A program made the position numbers and the translations under genes. Below, piece after piece: positions 49,993-59,156 of a stretch of 64,000 nucleotides of DNA. This stretch comes from Grimontia celer (GTDB lineage: Bacteria; Pseudomonadota; Gammaproteobacteria; Enterobacterales; Vibrionaceae), in assembly GCF_900055185.1 (NCBI RefSeq), contig NZ_FIZX01000003.1, positions 248,001 to 312,000 on the forward strand, given 5' to 3'. The notes beneath the pieces are model-generated. The model did not search any database. It had not been told where the DNA came from and was given only the letters and a program-made list of their open reading frames with translations. Position 1 is the stretch's first letter; every line of letters starts with the position of its first letter.

Positions 49993-50601
49993 ATGCGCGT
50001 TTCTCCCAAATGGCTGCTTGTTCTCTGCGCACTGGTATTAACCGGTTGTGCGACGCCTCCGCCGAAAAATCCTGATAACCTTTGCAGTATTTTCCGCCAG
50101 TATGACGATTGGTATGAAGATGCGGTCGACATGGAAGATGAATGGGGGACACCAATTCATATTGCTATGGCATTTGTGAAGCAGGAAAGCTCCTACGTTC
50201 ATGATGCGGTACCGCCAAGAGACTATGTGCTTTGGGTGATCCCATGGGGTCGGGTGAGCAGTGCTTATGGTTATGCTCAGGCGCAGGATCCAGCTTGGTC
50301 TGATTATCAGAAGGCAACCCGAAATGGTGGTTCTCGCACAGATTTTGGTGATGCAATGCAGTTTATCGGCTGGTATACCAGCGAAACTCAGAAGCAACTG
50401 GGCATTTCTAAGTGGGATGCTTACAACCAGTATCTGGCCTATCACGAAGGGCGTGGAGGCTTTAAGCGTGGCACTTACAAATCCAAGCCTAAAGTGATGC
50501 AAGTGGCGAGAAAAGTCGAACGTCAGGCTAAAACTTACGGTGGGCAGTTGAGAAGCTGCCGTGAAGAGCTGGAAGATAACCGAAGCTGGTGGCCTTTCTA
50601 G
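49993..50601 (+). CDS. Lipoprotein with lytic transglycosylase (SLT)-like domain
   Basis: The 202-residue product has a signal peptide and lipobox LTGC (Cys19). The lysozyme-like core includes AMAFVKQESSY with the probable catalytic Glu65, SSAYGYAQAQDPAWSDY, and YLAYHEGRGGF, the order expected for SLT transglycosylases. It may cleave peptidoglycan from the inner face of the outer membrane. It has no close operon partners, with terminators on both sides. Confidence 0.82.
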   Translation: MRVSPKWLLVLCALVLTGCATPPPKNPDNLCSIFRQYDDWYEDAVDMEDEWGTPIHIAMAFVKQESSYVHDAVPPRDYVLWVIPWGRVSSAYGYAQAQDPAWSDYQKATRNGGSRTDFGDAMQFIGWYTSETQKQLGISKWDAYNQYLAYHEGRGGFKRGTYKSKPKVMQVARKVERQAKTYGGQLRSCREELEDNRSWWPF

Positions 50602-50630
50602 CAGTCGTCAGTGAGTGTTGTCCGAAAATG

Positions 50631-50656
50631 AAAAGCGCCGATCCCGGCGCTTTTTT
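50631..50656 (+). terminator. Rho-independent terminator
   Basis: The stem AAAGCGCCG/CGGCGCTTT has an ATCC loop with T residues behind it. An A-run on the left may also serve the convergent DUF1479 gene. Confidence 0.88.
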
Positions 50657-50703
50657 GCGTTTGGTCTAAGACAACCCAAAAACTCTCATCGCTTCTGTTC
50701 AGG

Positions 50704-51939
50704 TTACTCAAAACCCATTTGGCGTTTGCCGAGTTCGCTTAAGTCATCCAAGGTTGCGCGTCCTGTATAAGTTCTTTCGTGGTGCTCCGGTGCGAAGTCT
50801 GGACAGCTTTCGCCATTTAGGAAAGCCGTGCGCTGCTTGGCAAGGAAGAGCTGGTTTTTCTCGCAATCCGGCGCAGCACCAATAAACAACACATTACTAT
50901 AGCCATCGCCATTATGTTTATCTTCTACGGCATGAATGGTATCCGGGTGCCACCAGACAGTATCGCCAGGGTTCATTTTGGGAATCGAAACCAAGCCTTC
51001 CAGCAAAATTGGATGCCATTTAGCAGAGACGGTTAACGCACGTCCTGGTGCTGCACCACAGAGATCTTCTTCAGGCACATCATCTTGAATAGCCCGAAGT
51101 AGCATGTAAGGCATCGCCATAGTCGAAGGAACCATCTGAAGGGTGCCATCACCTTTGCCCTGAGAGGTGAGCGCCACCCACCCCTGGAAAGTACGGAACA
51201 CGCTGCATACAGCAGGGGATGGGTACTCCTCAACTTCGATACGGTTAGCGCCATGAAAAGCTTCATAATTCTGCCAATCGCCGAGGAACACTTCGCGATA
51301 AACCTCACGGTAATGGGGTTCGATCCAGCGTTCGATAGAGCCGGAATCAACATGAGGGGAAAGGCCAAGGGTGGCGTCACCCGGCTCGCGGCGACGGACG
51401 CGATCCGCGTAGCTGGCTTCTAGATCCGGGTTGAAAAACGTTTTGCCTTTGTCCTGCCAAGTCCAAAGGTGGTTGAGGTGTCTGCGTGCAGTCGCCATAT
51501 TAGGATGCTGGCGTGCCCAGATCTGTGCTTGGGACCAGTAGATCCCGAAGATCTGTGGTTTATCCGATTTCAGTTGACTGAAGTAATTGTCTTCCACAGT
51601 GGGTGTGTGGTCGTAGTACCCGTTATCGATAATGTACTGGGAAAGCGCCTCGTTGTGCTCGGTAACTTCTTCTGCTGGCAAGGTATTTCTAACAATGCAA
51701 CAACCTGCCCTATGCACTTGCTGTTTCTGTTCATCGCTAAAGCCGCTTTCAGCAATGTCGGCAAACTCAAACTCAGGGATTGCTGAGCCCTTGCTCTCCT
51801 CTTGCTTAATGCGCTCGACCTCCACTTTCATGGCCTCTGACACTTGCTCAAAGCGTGATTGATAGTCCGGCATTTGAGCTTTCAAAGCTTGTTTAAAGTC
51901 GCGGATTTGCTGTGGCATGTTTTCTGTGGAAAGCGGCAT
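50704..51939 (-). CDS. DUF1479 protein, putative Fe(II)/2-oxoglutarate oxygenase
   Basis: The chosen ATG (MPLSTENMPQQIRDF) is preceded by AAGGAGG, a near-perfect ribosome site; a start 14 codons upstream is less likely. The 411-residue product belongs to the DUF1479 family (E. coli YbiU). It has the facial-triad pattern of 2-oxoglutarate oxygenases: HVDSG (His196, Asp198) and a distal His in HPDTIHAVED (His336). The substrate is unknown. It is divergent from a LacI-family regulator and a sugar ABC transporter, which suggests that it acts on the imported compound or a derivative. Confidence 0.82.
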   Translation of the reverse strand: MPLSTENMPQQIRDFKQALKAQMPDYQSRFEQVSEAMKVEVERIKQEESKGSAIPEFEFADIAESGFSDEQKQQVHRAGCCIVRNTLPAEEVTEHNEALSQYIIDNGYYDHTPTVEDNYFSQLKSDKPQIFGIYWSQAQIWARQHPNMATARRHLNHLWTWQDKGKTFFNPDLEASYADRVRRREPGDATLGLSPHVDSGSIERWIEPHYREVYREVFLGDWQNYEAFHGANRIEVEEYPSPAVCSVFRTFQGWVALTSQGKGDGTLQMVPSTMAMPYMLLRAIQDDVPEEDLCGAAPGRALTVSAKWHPILLEGLVSIPKMNPGDTVWWHPDTIHAVEDKHNGDGYSNVLFIGAAPDCEKNQLFLAKQRTAFLNGESCPDFAPEHHERTYTGRATLDDLSELGKRQMGFE

Positions 51940-52124
51940 ACGTCCTCCTTTTGATACTTGGATATCACCTAAAGGCCGCAATGTTTAAAGGGGAATAAGG
52001 TGTCACCAGTAACGTCCTTAAGGGGTCTTAACAGGATTTGCGCAAGCGTTGTGATCTAATCCTTGTTTTAAACCCGTGATTTAACGAAATTGCAACTTAT
52101 TTTCCACAAATATACTACCTTTAT

Positions 52125-52136
52125 TGGAACGTTCCA
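52125..52136. promoter_or_regulatory. Candidate operator of the LacI-family regulator
   Basis: TGGAACGTTCCA is a perfect 12-bp palindrome with a central CG, the form typical of LacI-family operators. It lies in the 298-bp gap between the DUF1479 gene and the regulator gene. A -10-like TATACT (52111-52116) lies just before it, so binding here could control one or both directions. I found no second copy upstream of the transporter genes. Confidence 0.6.
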
Positions 52137-52237
52137 GTTTATTTTTTAATCATAATTTATTTTTGCTCGCATATATTTGTAATTGAAAGGTAAATTTTTT
52201 TACGGGCAGAACGTGGTCAATCAGGGGTGATCCTTAC

Positions 52238-53281
52238 GTGGCGACAGGAAACAAAAATGGACATTCCAGTCCGAGAAAAGCCACGGTGATTGACGTTGCA
52301 AAAGCAGCGGGTGTCTCTAAATCCACTGTGTCTCTGGTGCTTCGTGGAGGGGCAGGCGTTAAGGCCGATACTGTCACCAAAGTGAACGAGGCCATTCGTA
52401 AGCTGGGATATGTGTACAACCGCGATGCGGCTGGACTGCGAAACCGCGAATCAAATTTGGTGGCGATAGTTGCCAACGATCTGGCGAACCCGTATCTGGC
52501 TCAGGTCATCATGGCATTGGAAGTAGAGCTGGAACAGCGTGGCTATATGCCGGTCATCGTAAACATTAACGAGAGCATTGAGCGTCAAAGCTCGATGGTG
52601 GCATCACTCAAAGAGCATAACGTGGCGGGTTTTTTCATCACGCCTGCGCCGGGGACTGAACCTGAATGGTTGAAAAACCTTGCCAGTGCTTCGCATCCTG
52701 TCGTCTGCCTGATGCGTGATGTCGAAGGTGCAAATGTGCCTACAGTGATGCCGGATAACCGTTTGGGAATGTATTTAGCGACACGCTACCTGATTGGACT
52801 TGGACACAAGCGGATAGCCTTCGTTGGTGGCTTGGCCAGCATTTCCGATTATCACGAGCGTAAAGACGGCTTTTTAAAAGCCATGCAGGAAGCGGGTTTA
52901 ACGGTGAAAGACGGAGATATTGAGCCAAACTCGACCAAGCGTCAGGGCGGAACCATCGCGGTGAACCGGGTGCTGGATAGAGATCCATCGATCACTGGCA
53001 TTGTATGTTTCACCGATGTGGTGGCTTACGGAGTCTACACCGCTTTGCAGGAGCGTGGTTTAACACCGGGTAAAGACATTGCCGTGGTGGGGTTTGACGA
53101 TTTAGAGGACAGCCGGTTGATGTCTCCAGCGCTAACGACCGTGAGAGTCAGAGCTGAGGACATTGGCCAAATGGCATGTGAACGCTTGCAACAATGGCGA
53201 GAGAACCAGAAGGTGCCAGAAAACGCCCTCGTTGGCGTGGAGCTTGTGGTTCGTTCGTCATGTTGTTCGGTAGTGGGATAA
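52238..53281 (+). CDS. LacI-family transcriptional regulator
   Basis: The 347-residue product starts with GTG. The HTH (TVIDVAKAAGVSKSTVSLVLRGGAGVKADT) and hinge helix (YVYNRDAAGLRNRESN) occupy residues 15-72, followed by a periplasmic-binding-protein-like effector domain (NPYLAQVIMALE, GLGHKRIAFVGG, DVVAYGVYTAL, VVGFDD). It probably binds the 52125 palindrome and controls the transporter downstream and the divergent DUF1479 gene. The inducer is likely the transported sugar. Confidence 0.9.
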   Translation: MATGNKNGHSSPRKATVIDVAKAAGVSKSTVSLVLRGGAGVKADTVTKVNEAIRKLGYVYNRDAAGLRNRESNLVAIVANDLANPYLAQVIMALEVELEQRGYMPVIVNINESIERQSSMVASLKEHNVAGFFITPAPGTEPEWLKNLASASHPVVCLMRDVEGANVPTVMPDNRLGMYLATRYLIGLGHKRIAFVGGLASISDYHERKDGFLKAMQEAGLTVKDGDIEPNSTKRQGGTIAVNRVLDRDPSITGIVCFTDVVAYGVYTALQERGLTPGKDIAVVGFDDLEDSRLMSPALTTVRVRAEDIGQMACERLQQWRENQKVPENALVGVELVVRSSCCSVVG

Positions 53282-53365
53282 GGGCTGAACGTCTGGCCTC
53301 ACCTCCCTTATAGGAAAGGAAGACTGCAGTAATCGCAGGTCAACGACAACAATGGGACAACTATC

Positions 53366-54613
53366 ATGACAAAGAACAACATGATGCAAACCCTGCCCCT
53401 CGCAGGTACTTTGCTGTTATCAGCGACTGTCGCTCAGGCAGAAGATGTAGAAGTGCTGCACTGGTGGACGTCGGGCGGTGAAGCCGCAGCACTTAACGTG
53501 CTTAAGGACGATTTGGCAGGCCAGGGCGTAGGCTGGCAGGACATGCCAGTTGCCGGTGGCGGCGGTGGTAACGCAATGACGGTTCTACGTGCTCGCGTGA
53601 CCTCGGGTAATCCCCCTACAGCAGTGCAAATGCTGGGCTTTGATATTCAGGACTGGGCAGCAGAAGACGTGGTGGCCAATCTGAATGGTGTCGCTGAGGC
53701 GGAGGGCTGGAATACTGTTGTGCCGAATGCGCTGCAAAACTTTGCCAAATACGATGGTAAGTGGGTCTCTGCGCCAGTGAACGTTCACTCAACTAACTGG
53801 ATTTGGGCGAACAAAAAACTGCTGGATGAAGTCGGCGCTAAACAGCCAGCTAACTGGGATGAGTTGATTGAAACACTGGATAAGCTGAAAGCGGCGGGTT
53901 ACATCCCACTGGCACACGGTGGTCAGGATTGGCAGGATGCAACCATCTTTGATGGTGTGGTATTGACCACTGGTGGTATCGACTTCTACAAAAAAGCGAT
54001 GGTCGACTTAGACCCTGACGCGCTGGGCTCAGATACCATGGTGAAAATTTTTGACCGTATGACACAACTGCGTGGCTATGTGGACAAGAACTTCCCAGGT
54101 CGCGACTGGAACCTGGCATCAGCCATGGTGATTGAAGACAAGGCAGGCATGCAAATCATGGGTGACTGGGCGAAAGGTGAATTCCTTAAGGCCGGTAAGA
54201 AGCCAAATGAAGATTTCCTCTGTTTCCGCATGCCAGGCACCCAAGGCATGGTGACCTTTAACTCTGACCAATTCGTGATGTTCGATGTCGGTGATTCGGA
54301 TGCGCAGAAAGCCATGGCTAAAGCCATCATGTCTCCGGCATTCCAGTCAGCATTTAACGTAGTAAAAGGCTCTGTACCGGCACGTACTGACGTACCAAAT
54401 GATGCGTTTGATGCCTGTGGTAAAAAAGGTATGGCGGATCTGGCGGAAGCCAACAAAAACAACACGCTTGTTGGCAGCATGGCCCATGGTCACGCTGCGC
54501 CAGCAGCAGTAAAAAATGCTGTCTATGACGTGGTGACCAACCACTTCAACGGTGGTATGGACTCCAAGCAAGCGACGAAAGCACTGGTTGCTGCCGTTCA
54601 GGATGCTCAGTAA
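53366..54613 (+). CDS. Sugar ABC transporter substrate-binding protein (GtsA-like)
   Basis: The 415-residue periplasmic protein has a signal peptide ending ATVAQA (about residue 25). The mature N-terminus [25 protein letters not shown] and [25 protein letters not shown] resemble glucose/mannose-binding proteins of the GtsA type (extracellular solute-binding family 1). [10 protein letters not shown] is a conserved ligand-side motif. Together with the next three genes it forms a complete importer. The sugar itself is not certain. Confidence 0.88.
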   Translation: MTKNNMMQTLPLAGTLLLSATVAQAEDVEVLHWWTSGGEAAALNVLKDDLAGQGVGWQDMPVAGGGGGNAMTVLRARVTSGNPPTAVQMLGFDIQDWAAEDVVANLNGVAEAEGWNTVVPNALQNFAKYDGKWVSAPVNVHSTNWIWANKKLLDEVGAKQPANWDELIETLDKLKAAGYIPLAHGGQDWQDATIFDGVVLTTGGIDFYKKAMVDLDPDALGSDTMVKIFDRMTQLRGYVDKNFPGRDWNLASAMVIEDKAGMQIMGDWAKGEFLKAGKKPNEDFLCFRMPGTQGMVTFNSDQFVMFDVGDSDAQKAMAKAIMSPAFQSAFNVVKGSVPARTDVPNDAFDACGKKGMADLAEANKNNTLVGSMAHGHAAPAAVKNAVYDVVTNHFNGGMDSKQATKALVAAVQDAQ

Positions 54614-54621
54614 TCCAATGG

Positions 54622-54654
54622 AAAAAGGGAAGGGGTAAACCCTTCCCTTTTTTA
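54622..54654 (+). terminator. Intra-operon terminator after the binding protein gene
   Basis: The stem AAGGGAAGGG/CCCTTCCCTT has a 5-nt loop followed by six T residues, 8 bp after the binding-protein stop and 40 bp before the permease gene. Partial termination would give more binding protein than permease, a usual arrangement. Confidence 0.8.
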
Positions 54655-54694
54655 TTACACGGATAGTCGTTTCTCGTCGTTTGAAGGATCAACT

Positions 54695-55600
54695 ATGGCT
54701 TCTCAAGGAAAATACAGTTCGCGCCAGTTCTGGCAGCAACTGTTGCCAAAAATTGTTATTGCTCCCTCGTTCGCGCTGATCCTCTTTTTTGTTTATGGCT
54801 TTATTGCCTGGACAACCTACATTTCATTCAGCCGTTCGCGGATGCTGCCGAACTATAACCTCGATGGAGTTCGGCCATATGAAAAACTCTGGAACAGTCT
54901 TACTTGGCAGGTGGCGCTCGAAAATCTCGCCATTTTCGGCATTCTCTACATTGTGATTTGCTGTGCTTTGGGGCTGCTGCTGGCGATTTTACTCGATCAG
55001 AAAATCCGCATAGAAGGTGGATTGCGTCCGATATTCCTCTACCCAATGGCATTGAGTTTTATCGTGACAGGTACCGCGTGGAAGTGGTTCCTGAACCCCG
55101 GCCTTGGGCTTGAAAAAACCATGCATGAACTGGGGTGGGAGAGCTTCAGCTTTGATTGGCTTATCAACCCGGATATGGCGATATACACCATTGTTATCGC
55201 AGGGGTTTGGCAAACCTCCGGCTTTGTGATGGCTATGTTCCTGGCAGGGCTTCGTGGCATCGACAGCGAAATGCTGAAAGCGGCGCAGCTTGATGGGGCG
55301 TCATCCTTCCAGATGTATCGACGTATCATTATCCCTCAGCTTCGCCCGGTATTTTTAAGCGCTTTCATCGTGCTCGCCCATATGGCGATCAAGAGCTACG
55401 ACTTGGTTATTGCGCTGACGGGAGGCGGTCCGGGTAATGCAACGGCATTACCGGCCACCTTTATGTATTCGTACACCTTCTCGCGAAACCAAATGGCAGT
55501 GGGTTCTGCGAGTGCCATTATCATGCTGATGACCATTGCGGCGATCATCATCCCTTATCTCTACAGCGAGTTGAAGGAGCCCAAGCATGGAGAGCATTGA
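54695..55600 (+). CDS. Sugar ABC transporter permease 1
   Basis: The 301-residue product has six membrane helices and the MalF-type EAA loop (GLRGIDSEMLKAAQLDGASSFQMYRRIIIPQLRP) near residue 190-225. It pairs with the next permease, which it overlaps by 14 nt. By similarity to the Gts system it imports a monosaccharide. Confidence 0.9.
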   Translation: MASQGKYSSRQFWQQLLPKIVIAPSFALILFFVYGFIAWTTYISFSRSRMLPNYNLDGVRPYEKLWNSLTWQVALENLAIFGILYIVICCALGLLLAILLDQKIRIEGGLRPIFLYPMALSFIVTGTAWKWFLNPGLGLEKTMHELGWESFSFDWLINPDMAIYTIVIAGVWQTSGFVMAMFLAGLRGIDSEMLKAAQLDGASSFQMYRRIIIPQLRPVFLSAFIVLAHMAIKSYDLVIALTGGGPGNATALPATFMYSYTFSRNQMAVGSASAIIMLMTIAAIIIPYLYSELKEPKHGEH

Positions 55601-56468
55601 TAACAAATCCCCGTTTCAGGGCGCAAAATTCTGGCGTGTGCTGATCTACACCACGCTCATTGTGTTCGCCTGTATGTATCTGCTTCCTCTGTTCGTGATG
55701 CTGGTGACATCCTTTAAAGAGCTGGATGAAATCCGTCAGGGCAATATGCTGGCGCTGCCAGAAGTGTGGACGGTGGAGCCATGGAAAGCTGCGTGGGGAA
55801 CAGCCTGTATCGGCCTTACCTGCGAAGGGATCAGCGGCTACTTCGGTAACTCAATCGCCATCACGGTGCCCGGTGTTTTGCTTTCCACCATATTGGGTGC
55901 ATTGAATGGATATGTGCTCACCAAGTGGCGTTTCCCGGGGCACAAATGGGTGTTCGGTTTGATGCTGTTTGGCTGCTTCATTCCATTCCAGGTGGTGCTT
56001 GTGCCTATGAGTCAGGTCCTCGGTACGCTTGGGATAGCGAATACCACGCCAGGGCTGGTGATGGTGCATGTGATTTATGGTTTGGGTTTCACCACGCTGT
56101 TTTTCCGCAACTATTACGAAGCGTTTCCCAGTGAGTTGATTCGTGCCGCCATGATAGATGGGGCAGGTTTCTTCCAAATGTTCTTCCGTATTTTGTTGCC
56201 AAGCTCTGGCCCTATCATTGTGGTGACCATCATCTGGCAGTTCACCAACATCTGGAACGACTTCCTGTTTGGCGCGTCTTTTGCATCTGGAGATACCGCG
56301 CCGATCACCGTAGCCCTGAACAATCTGGTGAACTCTTCTACGGGTGTAAAGGAATACAACGTGCACATGGCTGGCGCCATGATTGCGGCACTGCCCACCC
56401 TTTTGGTTTATGTCCTGGCCGGTCGCTATTTCGTACGCGGTCTGATGGCTGGCTCAGTAAAAGGATAA
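55587..56468 (+). CDS. Sugar ABC transporter permease 2
   Basis: The 293-residue product has six helices and a MalG-type EAA loop (SELIRAAMIDGAGFFQMFFRILLPSSGP) near residue 185-212. It starts inside the end of permease 1, so the two are translated in equal amounts. Confidence 0.9.
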   Translation: MESIDNKSPFQGAKFWRVLIYTTLIVFACMYLLPLFVMLVTSFKELDEIRQGNMLALPEVWTVEPWKAAWGTACIGLTCEGISGYFGNSIAITVPGVLLSTILGALNGYVLTKWRFPGHKWVFGLMLFGCFIPFQVVLVPMSQVLGTLGIANTTPGLVMVHVIYGLGFTTLFFRNYYEAFPSELIRAAMIDGAGFFQMFFRILLPSSGPIIVVTIIWQFTNIWNDFLFGASFASGDTAPITVALNNLVNSSTGVKEYNVHMAGAMIAALPTLLVYVLAGRYFVRGLMAGSVKG

Positions 56469-56473
56469 TGTGA

Positions 56474-57574
56474 ATGGCTTCTTTGACGCTTAATAATGTA
56501 AAAAAACGCTTTGGCCATGTAGAGGTTTTAAAGGGCATAGATATAGCCATCGATGATGGTGACTTTCTGGTGCTGGTGGGGCCGTCAGGCTGTGGTAAAT
56601 CGACCTTGCTGAACATGATTGCTGGCCTCGACAGCATCAGTGATGGGGAAGTGTCCATTGGTGATGTGGTGATTAACGACCTGCACCCGGCAGACCGCGA
56701 TATCGCCATGGTGTTTCAGTCTTACGCTCTTTACCCAAATATGACCGTCGGTCAGAACATCTCGTTTGGATTGGAAATGCGTAACGTTCCAAAACCAGAG
56801 CGTGACCGCAAGATAAATGAAGTCTCTTCAATGCTGCAGATTGAACACCTGCTGAGCCGAAAACCAGGTCAGCTTTCCGGTGGTCAACGTCAACGTGTGG
56901 CGATGGGGAGGGCACTTGTGCGTGACCCGAAAATCTTCCTATTTGACGAGCCGTTGTCGAATCTGGATGCCAAGCTACGCGTTGATATGCGTACCGAAAT
57001 CAAACGTCTTCACCAGCGTTTGAGCGCAACGATTGTGTACGTGACCCACGACCAGATCGAAGCGATGACACTCGCAACGAAAATTGCAGTGATGAAAGAC
57101 GGCGAGCTTCAACAACTAGGATCTCCTGCTGAAGTTTATGACAATCCAGCCAATACCTTTGTAGCAACCTTTATGGGGAGCCCATCCATGAATCTTGTGG
57201 ATGCCAAAGTTATTGAGGCAGACGCGAGCCGCACCGTGTTGCAATTGGAAGGGTTTGATGGAGAGCATCAATCTATAGCCTTTGACGTAGGATTTGCAGA
57301 CTTGGCTGCCTATGTTGGGAAAACTGTCAGCCTTGGGGTGAGGCCGGAAGACATCACCGAGCAGGCAGATGGCGAGGGCACGCTGCACTGCAAAGTTGAT
57401 GTGACTGAGCCAACCGGCGCGGACACTTATGTGATTACTTCGCTGGGTGGTAAGGAAGTCGTTGCCCGAATGCCAGCGAATATTTCGCTAAGCGCAGGGG
57501 ATATGGCACACCTTGGTTTTAATCCCGAAAAACTGGTGCTGTTTGATACTGATAGCGGTAACCGTATCCGATAA
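56474..57574 (+). CDS. Sugar ABC transporter ATP-binding protein (MalK/UgpC type)
   Basis: The 366-residue product has Walker A GPSGCGKST (about residue 37), Q-loop FQSYALYPNMTVG, signature LSGGQRQRVAMGRAL, Walker B IFLFDEPLSNLDAKLR and H-loop VTHDQ. A C-terminal TOBE/OB region of about 130 residues follows, typical of MalK-like subunits. No sugar kinase or catabolic enzyme is encoded in the same run. Confidence 0.93.
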   Translation: MASLTLNNVKKRFGHVEVLKGIDIAIDDGDFLVLVGPSGCGKSTLLNMIAGLDSISDGEVSIGDVVINDLHPADRDIAMVFQSYALYPNMTVGQNISFGLEMRNVPKPERDRKINEVSSMLQIEHLLSRKPGQLSGGQRQRVAMGRALVRDPKIFLFDEPLSNLDAKLRVDMRTEIKRLHQRLSATIVYVTHDQIEAMTLATKIAVMKDGELQQLGSPAEVYDNPANTFVATFMGSPSMNLVDAKVIEADASRTVLQLEGFDGEHQSIAFDVGFADLAAYVGKTVSLGVRPEDITEQADGEGTLHCKVDVTEPTGADTYVITSLGGKEVVARMPANISLSAGDMAHLGFNPEKLVLFDTDSGNRIR

Positions 57575-57594
57575 GCGTTTGTGTCCGTGCAATA

Positions 57595-57623
57595 AAAAAC
57601 GCTCCCGAGGGAGCGTTTTTTAT
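57595..57623. terminator. Bidirectional terminator after the ABC operon
   Basis: The stem AAAAACGCTCC/GGAGCGTTTTT has a CGAG loop and A and T tracts on its sides. It separates the ABC operon from the convergent chemoreceptor gene. Confidence 0.9.
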
Positions 57624-57635
57624 TGGTTGTTTTCG

Positions 57636-58937
57636 TCAGGTTCCGACGTTTAAGCCGGATACGGTCTGCGCGACGTTTTCTGCACCGGAGCGGATTTCCT
57701 CCATGACGGAGGATGCTTCAGATATCTGCTGAGTGCCTTTCTCTGCCGCTTCAGATACGCTGGACATCTTTCGCGTGGCATCAGACGTTAAGTCGCGATT
57801 CTTCTTCACCACATCGGTAATTTCAGCCGTCGACTGGCTGGTACGCGCTGCAAGTTGTCTGACTTCATCCGCTACCACTGCAAAGCCCCGGCCTTGATCA
57901 CCGGCACGCGCCGCCTCGATGGCAGCATTCAGTGCCAGCAGATTAGTTTGGTCAGCAATGTCACTGATGGTGGATAGGATAGCTTCAATGCTTTTCGATT
58001 GCTCATTGAGCTGGGTGATGGCGTTAGAGGTTTCCAGCACCTGGTCGGAAATCGATTGAGATGTCGCGACCGTTGACTCCAGAACACCTGCACCTCTTGT
58101 AGCAATCTCTGCAGTTTTGACCGACGTTGAGTATGCCACACCTGCAGCATCACGAATCGCGTGCTCTTGTGTTACTTTCTCGGTGATGTTGTTTGCGAAC
58201 TTAACAACACGGACCACGTTGCCTTTGTCATCAAATACGGGGTTATAAGTCGCTCGGAGCCACAGAACATTCCCCATGGAATCCTTACGTTCAAACTGGC
58301 CAGCTTTGAAATCACCACTTGCGAGCTCTGCCCAGAAGTTAGGGTTATCCTGATAAAAATGATCAGGGCAGAACATCCGGTGATGCTTGCCTTGGATCTG
58401 ATCGAGCGTATATCCCACTGCACCCAGAAAGTTATCATTGGCTTGGATAATTGTACCGTCAGGGTGGAACTCAATCATGGCCATTGATTTATTCAACGCT
58501 TCAAAGACAGCGGCCTGGTCATCAAGCCGGATTTTTTCTTCCGTCACATCGGCTGCGATCTTCATAACTTCAACCACAGTACCGTTTTGTTTTATAGGGA
58601 AGTAAGTGGCTTCTAACCAAAGTCGTTCGCCTTGCGCGTTTAATCGTGGCACCGTGCCGCTAATCACTTCGCCTGCACGTAGTCGCTCCCAGAACTTTTG
58701 ATACTCGAAACTTTGACCGTATTCAGGGTCGCACAGCTCTCTGTGATGTTTTCCTGTCAATTGCTCGAGCGTAAAACCTACGGCGCCAAGGAATATGTTA
58801 TTTGCGTGTTTGACGACACCTTCAGGTGTGAAGTGAATTGTCGCAACACTGTTGTTAATGGCATCTAAAAGGGCTTGGTTATGTGAAGCACTTGATTCCA
58901 GTTCTTCCAGTTGTTTTCTTAGTTTCCCGTTAAACAT
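57636..58937 (-). CDS. Soluble chemoreceptor with two PAS domains
   Basis: The 433-residue product has no membrane helix. Two PAS domains lie at about 20-135 and 142-255, close copies of each other ([24 protein letters not shown] and [24 protein letters not shown]). A short MCP signalling domain follows, with the conserved tip [35 protein letters not shown] (about 329-363). The layout matches Pseudomonas BdlA, a cytoplasmic receptor for biofilm dispersal, and Aer-like redox sensors. It lacks a CheR-tethering NWETF tail. The ligand or cofactor is unknown. Confidence 0.88.
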   Translation of the reverse strand: MFNGKLRKQLEELESSASHNQALLDAINNSVATIHFTPEGVVKHANNIFLGAVGFTLEQLTGKHHRELCDPEYGQSFEYQKFWERLRAGEVISGTVPRLNAQGERLWLEATYFPIKQNGTVVEVMKIAADVTEEKIRLDDQAAVFEALNKSMAMIEFHPDGTIIQANDNFLGAVGYTLDQIQGKHHRMFCPDHFYQDNPNFWAELASGDFKAGQFERKDSMGNVLWLRATYNPVFDDKGNVVRVVKFANNITEKVTQEHAIRDAAGVAYSTSVKTAEIATRGAGVLESTVATSQSISDQVLETSNAITQLNEQSKSIEAILSTISDIADQTNLLALNAAIEAARAGDQGRGFAVVADEVRQLAARTSQSTAEITDVVKKNRDLTSDATRKMSSVSEAAEKGTQQISEASSVMEEIRSGAENVAQTVSGLNVGT

Positions 58938-59097
58938 GATTGCTTTCCTTTCCCAGCAAGCACAAATAAATGGTGCAATAAATAACCGCGCATATATTGA
59001 TTAAGCGCTTATTTAAAATTAGCTGATAATTTAGTCATTCGTGTTGAAAGTGAGATTACGGTTCATGAGAATTGGGAGCAGGTTTGCGCGGATCAGA

Positions 59098-59126
59098 CAA
59101 AAAAATAGCCAGCGTCTGCTGGCTAT
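59098..59126 (-). terminator. Rho-independent terminator of corB
   Basis: Read on the minus strand, the stem ATAGCCAGC/GCTGGCTAT has a 4-nt loop and is followed by a run of seven T residues. It lies 31 bp after the corB stop. The rest of the gap to the chemoreceptor gene shows nothing. Confidence 0.85.
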
Positions 59127-59156
59127 TGTCGATTCTTGGTTAATGTAACCAGATGG

